A stretch of 24,556 nt of DNA from Plantago elongata (Eukaryota; Streptophyta; Magnoliopsida; Lamiales; Plantaginaceae): contig JAYMSP010002394.1 in the NCBI GenBank assembly GCA_036897095.1, positions 1-24,556 on the forward strand. Reading direction: 5' to 3'. A program made the position numbers and the translations under genes. The notes under the pieces are model-generated. The model saw nothing but the letters and a program-made list of their open reading frames with translations, did not search any database and was not told where the DNA came from. Shown here in pieces: positions 1 to 10,600 of the stretch; the first letter of the stretch is position 1; each line of letters begins with the position of its first letter.

Positions 1-27
1 GGGGGGGGGAGGGGATGGGGGATTGAA
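1..27. repeat. G-rich tract at the window edge
   Basis: Nine G, then A, four G, AT and five G. The G runs could form a G-quadruplex, but a tract at the very first base may also mark an assembly edge. No gene is attached to it. Confidence 0.6.
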
Positions 28-456
28 CATTTGTAGAAACACGCGTTTGGTGCTACATTGCACTAGTCTTGTGGTTTGTATAAGGCTCTGTATTGTTTAA
101 TGATTCTGACGAAAATAAAAAGAATTAAAAGTAAAGTAAAATTAAATTTTTAGAAAGATATATAAGGCATATTAGTGTAAAATTAATATTTTTAGAAAAA
201 AAAATATAAGGCATATTAGTGTTTTTATCTACTGTTTGATAATTTTTTAGTTTTTTAAAAATTTTAACAATTAATTTTATGATTTTTTTTCTTTATTTTA
301 ATTTTTTTTCCTCTTCGATCTTTTATTTTTGCTAAACGGTGTGAGAATACAAAATAACATTATTTTAACCAATATATAATTTTTAATTAATTGTAAATTA
401 ACATTGTAATTACGAAAATGAAACTTTAAAATAATTATAACGGTGAAAATAATTAA
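28..456. other. AT-rich non-coding spacer with a small tandem duplication
   Basis: No coding signal on either strand. A unit of about 44 bp is duplicated at roughly 141-178 and 183-222; both copies end in AAGGCATATTAGTGT. Otherwise only A and T runs are visible. Confidence 0.6.
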
Positions 457-614
457 GGGCTGATTGGTATAGAATTTGAATGGACATTTGGATGGATTTT
501 CGTGAAATTGTGTTTGGAATGGAATTGAAATTGGGATATTTGAAGTGTATTCTAGGGCAAATCAATGTTCATCGAGCCAAATTGACCGATTTTAATCCCA
601 TGCCAAACGGCCCC
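457..614. mobile_element. Tourist-like (PIF/Harbinger) MITE, copy A
   Basis: A 158-bp element with ends GGGCTGATTGG and, on the right, CCAAACGGCCCC, which are imperfect terminal inverted repeats. It is flanked by TAA at 454-456 and 615-617, the 3-bp target duplication typical of Tourist elements. It has no coding capacity, so any movement would need a transposase from elsewhere. A second relative lies at 1481-1640. Family assignment rests on the end motif and TAA duplication; no transposase is visible. Confidence 0.75.
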
Positions 615-617
615 TAA

Positions 618-1480
618 AAATGATTATGAATATGTATGCATTTAAATTGGCTTGGTTTATGTTAGAATAATTTATTCTCTTATTTTTCAAAGTATCAATA
701 AATATTACATGTGTAAATTATACTCTAGTGGGAAGTATTTATATTTATCGCTACTATAGTTATATAACTTGTCAATAAAGACAAGATATTAACATACGAG
801 TATAATGAATGATATAAATAAAATAATATATATATAAATATATAGATCAATGTTAATAATAATTATTGTTAGATTAAATATAATTTCTCAATAAATATTA
901 ATTTATATAAGATAAATTATAAAGAAATAAAAATTTATTATGATTTTCTCTTTTGTTGTTCCAGGTTTTCCTACATTTTCTTTTCACTGTTTTCATTTTT
1001 CATCAAAATAAATATGAGAAATTATAGTTTTCTACATTTTCTTTTCATGTCTTTCATAATTCCTTAAATCATGCGAAGTCTAAGAATAAGATTTACTCCG
1101 TATTTCAATTTACTTTTATGAATGTTAGATCCCACGTCTAATACGTGTATGACCAAAGTAATATTAGGATATTTATTGATTCCTTATAATTCTACAATAT
1201 CACACTAAACAACAACTTTACTTGTCTTAAAATCTGTAATATATTATTCTTTTTTAATATATTTTTGTAAAAAGTATGAATATGACAATATTTTGTTACG
1301 CCTCAAAATATCAAGTAAGTTAAATGCAAACTACTGACATAAATAAAGTATACATTTATATTCGGTGCTACATCTGAGGTGAATTTATTTTCTATAAAAT
1401 AATCGCAGGTCCTTTAATCCACCAAGAAGTCTATGACGCATGCACTAGCTAATCAGATATAAAGTTAACATGAAGTCCTA
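618..1480. other. AT-rich spacer between the two MITEs
   Basis: No gene is recognisable. There is an imperfect local duplication with a 61-bp offset: CTACATTTTCTTTTCA occurs at 971-986 and again at 1032-1047. The rest is low-complexity AT-rich sequence. Confidence 0.55.
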
Positions 1481-1640
1481 GGGGCTGATTGACATGGCAC
1501 TCAAATGACCATTTGGATAGGATTTTGGTGAAATTGTGTTTGAAATAGAATTGAAATGGGGTATTTGAAGCGTATATTAGGCCAAATAAATGTTCATCGA
1601 GCCAAATGAAGCGATTTAAATGCTATGGCAATCAGAGTTT
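1481..1640. mobile_element. Tourist-like MITE, copy B, truncated at its right end
   Basis: Aligns along its length with copy A (457-614), sharing for example GTGAAATTGTGTTTG and TGTTCATCGAGCCAAAT, at roughly three quarters identity by eye. The left end GGGGCTGATTG is intact and preceded by CTA (1478-1480). The right end reads as far as GGCAATCAG, the inverse of the left end, but the expected terminal CCCC is missing where the inverted-repeat element at 1641 begins. It is therefore probably older than that insertion. Confidence 0.65.
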
Positions 1641-2379
1641 GGGGATGATGGCAGGCGCAAGCTAACGTTTGGTCACTCCGGCAAAATTAGTCCCGTATTT
1701 TATGAGTTTTGGCAAATTTAGTCTTTTCGTCAAAAAAAATTCCCATTGACCACGTTAACTGATGATGTGTCAATGTGGTCAATTGATTCCTATCAATTTT
1801 GACTACCATATCACACGCCGCATAATACCAGAAAATTGAAAGTGTTTAATAAAATTTGAAATTAGATTTTAAATACAAAATTGAACTCAAAATTAAATAA
1901 AACCTATGAATTAAAAGAAAAAGAAAATCAGAAAACATAAAATAAAATCTGAAAATATTTATCATTTTTATTTTTCCTAAAATAAAATAAAACTTAAATT
2001 AGTTATGATGTTTACTATTATAACGTGTGGAAAAGAAAAATATAAAACATTTTTTAAAAGAAAATAAAATAAAATTGAATTGTGTCATGTTATCTATTTT
2101 ACATTTTTCTATTATTTAAGTTTTATTTTATTTTCAATTCATTTTTGTATTTAAATCTAATTTTAGATTTTATTAAATATTTTTAGTTTTCTGGTATAAT
2201 GTGGCGTGTGACATGGAATTCAAAGTCGAGAGAAATCAGTTGACCACGTTGTCACATCAGCAACATACATGGTCAATAGTCGTTTTTTTGACGAAAATAC
2301 TGAATTTGCCAAAAATCATAAACTACGGGACTTATTTTGTCGGATCGACCAAACGTTAGCTTTCGTGTGCCATTACCCC
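1641..2379. mobile_element. Long-terminal-inverted-repeat foldback element, non-autonomous
   Basis: The left arm, about 1641-1905, is an inverted copy of the right arm, about 2120-2379. Shared blocks include AGCTAACGTTTGGTC, TTTTCGTCAAAAAAA and ATACCAGAAAA on opposite strands. By eye the arms match at about 80 percent over 260 bp. The central 210 bp is AT-rich and has no ORF. TIRs this long suggest a Mutator-like derivative or generic foldback element. I could not find a clean 8-10 bp target duplication, so the superfamily is unresolved. The transcript of either strand could fold into a long hairpin. Confidence 0.75.
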
Positions 2380-2946
2380 TAAATTTGGGATTAAAATTGT
2401 CTTTCTCCCAATAATATACTATGTCATGTTGTAAAGTTCAAATATGATAAAAAGTAACCACACCGCTAAAAAAGGGTCAGGAGACTTGAAATCCAACCAA
2501 GTGATTTCAATGTCGAACCAACTTTCAACTGCAAATGACAATGGGTGCGATTGGTTGGTCTAGTAAATCGTCACAAAGACATCATGCAATTGCACCCCGA
2601 GTCTGTTACGATACACGACAACCTCGACCATCTAGGAAACGGGATTTACATTTCATAAACTTTTACTCGTACAAATGTAACGAATTATATGGACGGTTTG
2701 AGATATAATTTAAATTTAATCGTCCCAAATATTTGTGTAGTTTACTGTAAATCTGGGTAAACGACAAAAGGAAATCCATGGTAGATCCGTCACAGTCATC
2801 ACTCTCGTGGACTCATCCACTTCCACAACCTGCTATCCGTTGCTTAACCTTAACCTCCATTGATTTTCAAACCCACACTCCATTATACCAAAACCTTTAG
2901 CAGTGAGTCAATGAACTCCATATAAACCAATCGACCAATTTCCAAC
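2380..2946 (+). promoter_or_regulatory. Upstream region of the DUF1997 gene
   Basis: No coding signal. The last 200 bp become C-rich, as expected of a plant promoter and leader. TATAAA at 2921-2926 lies only 21 bp before the start codon, too close to place a leader before it, so the true promoter is probably further upstream. A four-codon upstream ORF (ATG at 2911, stop at 2923) would lie in the leader if transcription starts before it. Confidence 0.4.
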
Positions 2947-5489
2947 ATGTCTGCTACATCATTCAGCTCCACTCATTTCCACTTCCAAAACCCTAGACCC
3001 AATCTCAGAACCTCAAATCACCCCCAATACCATGTCGTTTTCTCAAAACTAGCCTCCGCCGATGATTCCTCCGACTCCACGCTTCGCATTTCATCTTCTT
3101 CTGCCCCCAAAGCACGCTTCGTGTCCCGTCGAACGGAGTCTATCTCCGTTCGCCAGCTCCAACGCCCTCTAAGTACTAATACAGCGTTGGATTTGTTGCC
3201 TTGATTCTGTTTGTTGTATATGATGTGTTAATTTGCTGATTTGTGGTTTCAGCTGAGTACATGAGCTTGCCGGCGAGTCAGTACTCTGTGTTAGATGCGG
3301 AGAGGATTGAGAGGGTGGATGATAATACCTTCAGGTGTTATGTCTATAGGTTTAAGTTTTTCGCGTTCGAGGTGTGTCCGGTGTTGATGGTTAGGGTGGA
3401 GGAGCGGCCGGATGGATGCTGTATCAATCTGTTGTCGTGTAAGGTATCGTCGAGTTTGTGTTGACTTCTGTTGATTTAGGCGCTTGTAGGAAAATTGGAA
3501 TGATATTGTTGGATGACTTGTTGTATGATAATCATTATTCAGTGATGTTGTCATTATGTTGTACTGTGAATCATGGAAGTGAAGTGAAGCTTGTTGTCAT
3601 GTGCACGATCACTTTGTATTTTTTGCTGGAAGTTATAGTTTCAGTAATACTGATTTTAATTGGTGGTTGATTTGCAGCTTGAGGGGTCACCTATTGTCGT
3701 TGCTCAAAATGACAAATTTGATGGTAAGATCTCCACTTGCTTGCTTGCTCATGCATGTTGTTATTGGAGTAAATCTGTTACTTTATTAAGTTCTTGCTTG
3801 GATATTGGATTTAGTGTGAGCTTCTTTCATGTCATAGTTTGACACACTGTATAGTTCAGCTGAAATGGTTTAATTGGGATGCTATTGTGAGTGGGGATCG
3901 CATGTCCACAACTTAGCATAAAGGTCAAACTTGCCTCAGCTGCAAAATATGCGCTAGCAATCAGCAAAAGTTGTGGGATTTTTGTAAATACTTACTTACA
4001 AGGTAAAAGTATACCTGAGGCAAATTCAAACTGAGTTTGCTTCTCATAGGTTTGATGTGAAAACTGGAGTCCTAGAACTGTTTTAATGAAGGGCGAGTTG
4101 CAGTTTGCTCTAGCATTTATTACAGTGAGAATAAGATATTGCACTATACGAACCAGCAGTGCGTCCTCTGATGTCCTCATGTCCATATGATCTACTTTCC
4201 TAAATTAGAAACTGGGAAATAGCTACTACATCCCGCTGCAATAGATTTTGTATATTCTTCTACAATTGGCTGATCACAATATGTAATTGACACTTCTAGT
4301 GTGATTGCATACACCCTAATCAATATATTTTCAGCCAGATAGTAGACGGAACTTTGATAAATGACACAAGTGAGATTATGCTTCATGTGCTCTTGTCAAT
4401 CAAGAAAAATGTAACTAAGAGATGTGTGCTTCTTGGACATGTTTTATTTACCTGGGTTAGAGTCAGTTGGTTCTGAATTTTACATTATAATCTTTCAGGA
4501 GTCCTTTGACATTGATTTATGGGCATGCAGCTTCGATGGAGAATAACATTTCATGCGATAGAAGGCAGAGTGACTCTCCAGTACAGAAGCTAACTTCAGA
4601 TGCTGTCATCCAGGTAAGCTGAACTAGTTACCAAATTATGCTTATAATTGCACTGGGCAACAAGAGTTTACTCAAGCTGCTGAATATCTGATTTCCAGGT
4701 GAGCATCGAAATTCCTTTTGCATTCCAAGCAATTCCATTGCAGGTCATTGAATCAACTGGTTCGCAAGTGCTAGATCAGATACTGAAGGCCATGCTTCCA
4801 AGATTTATGTCCCAGGTATGCCATTGTTGCATGCATGTCAATTCTCTCTGGCCTAAATAATTACGATTTGGAATAGTCATGAATCTCTGAATTTGCATTC
4901 AATGACATGAGCCCAGAACTTGAGCAAAAAACTGATTCTACATATTAACTTACTCCAAATGTAACTCAGCTGTATTCAGGGGCTGACATGTGGGTTTCCT
5001 AAAGTTCGCTAATTATCATTTCGTGATAATACTGGCCACATACTGTGAGTAATAATGGAAGTTCAATACTATGATGGAAAAAAAAAGCAAATTAATGAAA
5101 AGTGGAAGACCAACTTCAACGAAGAAGAGAAATTTCCTGTCATTCTGAACTAATTATACTCCAAGTCGATGGTTTTGGGATGTTAGATCATTAATTTATT
5201 AGACTCACGTACTGGGTTACAATCGAGGAGCATTAGGTTTTATTTTGGCACGTATCATTGCCGACTAGCTAGGTGCTGATCCTCCCGTATTCCCTACTTG
5301 TTGACTCATTATTATTCTTCCTTCTATTCTGTTCTGGTATATTTTTCTTCATTTGTGTAGTTTTTTTTCCCATCCTTTTGGGAATAAACATGCTTTTCTT
5401 CTTCTCTATGCTTGCAGTTGGTGAAGGATTACGAAGCTTGGGCTTCTGGGGACCTTTCCAGACAGCCTCTTGGGACCGGGGAGATATAA
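2947..5489 (+). CDS. Plastid DUF1997 family protein
   Basis: Six exons join in frame: 2947-3172, 3253-3443, 3678-3723, 4531-4613, 4699-4815 and 5418-5489, giving 244 aa. All introns are GT-AG. The first 70 residues are rich in Ser, Thr, Pro and Asn with few acidic residues, which fits a chloroplast transit peptide; this is inferred. From about residue 79 the protein follows the DUF1997 pattern: YMSLPASQYSVLD, the segment from RCYVYRFKFF to NLLSCK, LEGSPIVVAQNDKFD, and a C-terminal block ending with an LVKDYEAW helix. The family is found in plants and cyanobacteria and has no established biochemical role, so none is assigned. The start is the only Met before exon 2. Exon 3 is only 46 nt; its phases (1 in, 1 out) agree with both neighbours. 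Intron 3 (3724-4530) is the longest. Confidence 0.88.
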
Positions 5490-7200
5490 ACCCGATGGCC
5501 TGCATTTTATGCCAGTTATACATGTTTTCGCTTGTTGACGTCTTTGTTGTTGTATATACAGTTACTTCTGTTATTTGTATTCAAAGTAGACTTTCATATA
5601 TCAGTTCAATTGAAACTTGTTAAGCTATTTTTTGTGTTCTTGTAATCTTGTTGATGCAATTCCTTGATGTTTGTTCTATTCCCACTGATGAACTCTGCTT
5701 CTCCCATTAAACTGTACTGTGAAATCTCGAAAGAACACAAATCTACTCGTCAAGCCTTCAGATATAGATATCTTACAAATACAACAGAACTTAAATAGCC
5801 GAATGTCAAATCATCATAATAGCTTCTCAATTGTTAATATTCACGCGCAAATGACAAATAAAATACGTTACTGTTGGCCAAATCATCAAAGACTAATCAC
5901 CCCTTTAGAATAAACCTGCCGATTATTGACCTTAAGTCCTTAATTAATCTATCCTTGAATTAAACACAAACTTATTATGTGCTAGGTATAAATAAGACAC
6001 AGAAGATATTGATCATTGAATGTGTCGGTGATAGGATAAAAGGAAGTTGCAGAAGAAATATGAACCATCATTAGTGTGGTTGTTAATGGAAAAGAAATAG
6101 TTTTATATGAACGCTTTCATTCATAAGTGGGTTGACGAGGAAAATCGTTTCCATCAACTTCTTCTTCTTTTTCCATCAGATAAGACGAGAAAATCGTACA
6201 TGGACCTCCTAAAAAACGCCACGCGGACACACGACAAAGCTGTAAAGCAGTTATCCCACGCTTTCAAAGGTTGCTTTCTTGTAATAAACAAACAAACGCT
6301 GTTACTTGTTCGACTTCCTATTCTAATTACTTAACAAAAATGTTTATGGTAGAATTGAATTGACCTTCTTTCTCTAATCACCATAGTCCATATACACTTG
6401 GATTCTTATGTAGTGTAGCTTCCCAGTCTTCTCGAAAGAACCATATTTCCGATGTTCTTGTATCAAGACCATACAATGATACAGAGAACGAGACATACTG
6501 ATTGTTTGGTTACAAACTTGAATTAAGAAAACTTCAATTATAATTTTGTGTACAAAAATGCACAAAAACTAAATTGAAATAGAGTTTTCTAAATTCAAAT
6601 CTGAAACCAAACACTTCGTAGTTTACATCCCAATTAAGGTACTTACCAAGTTAAAATAAATATCTCAAATTGACAATCCACCACAAAATCAAACATAGTT
6701 AAAAAATATGAGAGGGAAAACATCTAATAAATATAATAGCTTAAAATTATGAGACTTCATATCTTGACTAAAAGGCCGGATGCTCCATTACGTCGTGAGC
6801 ACTAAATGCAAGTTTGCGTTCTCTTCCCCCTCGTATTCCCTTCCACAAGTTATGCATTATTCCCCGACCCATGCATCATTCTAATTTCTTTCACCAATAT
6901 AAGTTCCCATGTTATTTCTCTACTCATGATATTACAATCAAACACTTTAGAATACGTTTGCACTATGAACTTTTCCAATTATAGTTGTATTGCAAATTAC
7001 TTGATGAACAAGAAGTTACAAAAATATTGACCAATGAAGTTGAAATAGGGCAGATGAGGTTAAAATTGATTGGTTAGTTAGTTTGTCCAAATGAGTCCAA
7101 TTATACCATGTCTAAAGGGCGACAAACGTAATTATCCTTCTTCTTCTCCACTTTGTCTCCCATCTAATTTTTTTACTCAAACAAATGGTGATTTGATTTC
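5490..7200. other. 3' flank of the DUF1997 gene and intergenic spacer
   Basis: The first 200 bp are T-rich and probably hold the 3' untranslated region. A 75-codon reading frame at 6107-6334 resembles no family I recognise and has no splice or leader support, so it is not called. A short foldback element sits at about 6500-6618. The rest is AT-rich without visible genes. Confidence 0.5.
6500..6618. mobile_element. Short foldback MITE or hairpin
   Basis: The sequence is a near-complete inverted repeat. The left arm begins TGTTTGGTT and continues through ACTTGAATTAAGAAAAC and CTTCAATTATAA. The right arm carries their inverses, GTTTTCTAAATTCAAAT and CCAAACA, and the arms meet near 6554-6565. 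About 50 bp pair per arm with scattered mismatches. It has no coding capacity. The GTTTGG ends resemble plant DNA-transposon MITEs. The target duplication is unclear. A stem-loop small-RNA precursor is an alternative. Confidence 0.6.
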
Positions 7201-7393
7201 TGTCACAGCTCCTTTCTTCGATACTCCATTAACTCATCATCTCCAAGATTAACACGCACAATCACATCGTATCAATTAGCTAGCTCCATTATTATTAATA
7301 CAGATAAAGCTTACACACAATTATTAACTCAGAAATTAGGTTTTCGTTTTCTCCTTACAATTTTCCATTACAGTCGAACATACAGCTTCACAG

Positions 7394-7482
7394 GTAAGTT
7401 TCTCTTCTTTTGATCCGTATTTATTGCACTCAACTTCATTTCATTGACTTATCTTGCTCCCTTCTTAATTTCATTCCTGTAG
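7394..7482 (+). other. Intron in the 5' leader of the RING gene
   Basis: Donor CAG|GTAAGT at 7394 and acceptor CCTGTAG at 7482 match plant consensus well. The intron is 89 bp, just above the usual plant minimum, and lies upstream of the start codon at 7665. Leader introns often raise expression in plants; that effect is inferred here. Confidence 0.65.
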
Positions 7483-7558
7483 GAACTGAACTGAATTGAA
7501 TTGGATACTGATTAGTGGAAACTCACTGAATTGGAAGCGATTAGCTCATTTTTAGCTC

Positions 7559-7576
7559 ATGGATTTAACAAACTGA
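7559..7576 (+). promoter_or_regulatory. Upstream ORF of five codons in the RING gene leader
   Basis: An ATG at 7559 followed by four codons and TGA lies in the predicted second leader exon, 88 bp before the main start. It is the only upstream ATG between the leader intron and the main start, so it could mildly reduce translation. Confidence 0.45.
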
Positions 7577-7664
7577 TTAACGAATTGTAGTTTGGGAAGT
7601 TGAGGAAATTGTGAGATAGAGTAGTTGTGGAATTTGGAGGTAATAATAGGTTTTAGAGCTAGGT

Positions 7665-10600
7665 ATGTCCGATGTTCAGCAACAGATACAGCAGAAGCCT
7701 GAGAGTGCTGCTGATGATACTCGTTCTGAATTTGAGAGGGGTTTGGAGGACTTGATTCTTCGGGGGCATTACGAGGAATGTATGTCCTTTGCTTCGTGTA
7801 GCTCGCCAAGGACTGCCACGGAGGACGAAGAGGATGAAGGGGAGCATCTTGTGAGGAGGAGGAGGAGGTCTGATCTCGATGGGGATGAGTTGGCGGAGTC
7901 TTCCTCTGCCAGGAGGCGACACTCGAGGATTTTGAGTAGGTCGGTTGCTCGTCAAGAGATGATCACTACGCTTGAGCGGAGGAATCGTGAGTCGGAGTTG
8001 ATGGCACTTGCTGGTTTGCACACGGTGTCTATGCTTGATTCATCGTTTTTGAGAGAGTCGGAATCCCCGAGGCATCAGGGAAATGTCGAGAGTTTGAGTA
8101 CTCGGGCTTCGTCTATTTTGCAGATGTGGCGAGAGTTGGAGGATGAGCATGAGCTTGGACGTGCTAGAGCGCGAGAGAGGTTGGGACAGCAAAGGAGTGT
8201 GGATTCGAATGCAAATAGTTCCTCAGATATGCAGGAAAGTAGGGAAAGTGAGAACCAGGAGGATGCTGCTGGGGTTGAAAATCACTATGATTCGCGTAAT
8301 CAGATTGGACCACAAAATCAGAACAGGGACCATGACAATTCAAGCCGTGAGCAATCACCGGATCTTGGAGAAGTTGAGAGAGAGAGGGTGAGGCAAATTG
8401 TTCGTGGGTGGATTGATAGTGGTATTACTGACACTTCCTCTAATGCTATGCAGAGGAATGACAGTCCTAGGGCTGAATGGCTAGGTGAAACTGAGAGGGA
8501 GAGGGTGAGAATTGTGAGAGAGTTGATGCAAATGACAAGTCAGCAAAGAGGATCTCGCGGTGGACGCACGGAAGAACAGGATAATGGATCTGTAACTCAG
8601 TTTGATGGCGTTCGAGAAGGATCTGTTACTGAGCAGGATGAAAGTCAGCCAGAGCACATTCGTAGGGACATGTTAAGGTTGCGCGGAAGACAAGCTCTAC
8701 TTGATTTGCTTGTAAGAGTTGAGAGAGAAAGGCAAAGAGAACTTCAGCGCCTGTTGGAACATCGTGCTGTTTCTGATTTTGCTCATCGCAATCGTATTCA
8801 GGTTATTTATAACCTTGCTCTCTGATTTGTTTTGCGCCTCTCTTTAGAAAGGATTAAGATTCTTAGCATGTGTCATGTTTACCATATTTGCACAGGATGT
8901 GACATCGTAATCAAGCTTTAGCTTGTGAATTTTCTTGTAAGAGTTAATGAATGATTAGCATGTGTTTTGGATGTGTCTATGTTTTCACAGTAGAATGAAA
9001 AATGCACTAGAGGCTTGCCGGCAAACAATAGTTTTGTCCTGGTGAAAAATTCCACTGGCGTCCCCTCTCAATGCCAATGCCTCTTGGGTTTTAACCTTGG
9101 ATGTTGTTTTAATTAGTTTTTTTTCCAGTTTCGGGCTCTAGGGCTATACGCACTCGAAATGTAGACCTTCTCGGTTAGCTCCCATTTGATACTGGATAAA
9201 GCAAATCTTGGTTTTCGTTTTCCTTGTGATGGACCTCAGTTATCATGAAGATGATCGTTATTTTTTGAATTTATCCCCAAAAATCCCGCTGATATGTATC
9301 TTACTTCGGAACTACATACTTATTGTATTCTATTTTTTCAGTCTCTACTTAGAGGTAGGTTCTTACGAAATGAAGGGCCTACGGAGGAAGTGAGACCACC
9401 TTCGATGGCAGCTAGAGAGCTAAATCAGTTAAGACAGCGTCACACTGTCTCTGGCCTGAGGTAAGAATAGTATCCAAGCACCCATAATAACAGTTTGACT
9501 ACGTCTATGTATCCAGGGATTCCGGCCTGCTCAGATATATCTTCTTCACAATGTTTTCATGACACCTATTTGTATATCTACAACTGAACACAACAGTATA
9601 TAGTTATTTGCATTCTGATAGTTTCAGTTTTTCAGATAAGCACCATAGAATATTAGAAAATTAGAAATTGAAACAAATACTGTTTCTTGAGTCTTGATTG
9701 GTTGTGCCAAAGATTGAACTTTATACTCACATCTTGAATGTCCTGTAGTCTCTCATAGTTCTCTTATCCTCTCAGGGAAGGTTTCCGCTCTAGTCTGGAA
9801 ACTATTGTGCGTGGCCAAGCTACCAGCCATGATGAAACAACATCTAGCAATACCAGCCCTGAATCTTTAAATGGACAGAGTTATGCCAGTGATCAACATG
9901 AGGTGCAATATGACAATCATGAAGTTGATGATTATTATTTAGTGAATCGAACAGAAGATTTGAACCGAAGCATGTACCTGCAAAGTGCGAACCGTCATGT
10001 GAACCAGCTAAGCGATTTGCAGGGGCAGGCTACTGAAACCGAGAGACAAAATCAACGACACATGGATTTTAATGACTCTAATAGCTTGAGACGGGGAACA
10101 TCACAAGATATAGGCCAGACTTTGCAGGAAAATGCAGTGGTAAATGAAAATAGAGAGCAGCATCATCATCTGCAAGAAGCTCATCAGGTTTCCCAGGATG
10201 GGACCTCAAGGGAAGCCGCTGGTAATTGGCCACAGGAACCTTCTGGCCCTCCAAGAACTCGAAATCCTGGTTCATATAGAAGACTTGCCAGGTTTCGCCC
10301 CCCTGAGGATCATAACGTCTATAGCATGGAACTCAGGGAACTTCTAAGCAGGTTAACATCTTAATAATAATTGGAGTATAAATTATGTTTATTATGATAA
10401 TTGTTTTTCATACATTTATTTTATTTCAAATTATTAAGCCTTGTATTTTTTTAGGAGGAGTGTTTCTAATCTTCTGCGGAGTGGTTTTCGTGAAAGTTTG
10501 GATCATTTGATTCAGTCATATGTAGAGAGGCGAACAATACCTCCTATGGACTGGGATATGCATGAGAATTTACCTCCCCAGGCATCACCTGAGAGGGTTC

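Noticed and set aside
2921..2926. TATAAA just before the DUF1997 start codon
   Set aside because: Transcription from it would begin at or beyond the start codon, so it cannot be the main TATA box for the called start.
3992..4386. Two minus-strand frames within intron 3 of the DUF1997 gene
   Set aside because: Short, without family similarity or splice support, in AT-rich intron sequence.
4978..4995. GGGGCTGACATG in intron 5 of the DUF1997 gene as a third Tourist end
   Set aside because: No matching inverse end or MITE body follows; the short match is chance.
6107..6334. 75-codon reading frame on the plus strand in the spacer
   Set aside because: No recognisable family, no promoter or splice support; probably chance or a decayed fragment.
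7659..8021. 120-codon frame on the minus strand over RING gene exon 1
   Set aside because: It is antisense to a well supported exon with biased codons; its Pro/Arg composition mirrors the Glu/Arg-rich sense strand.
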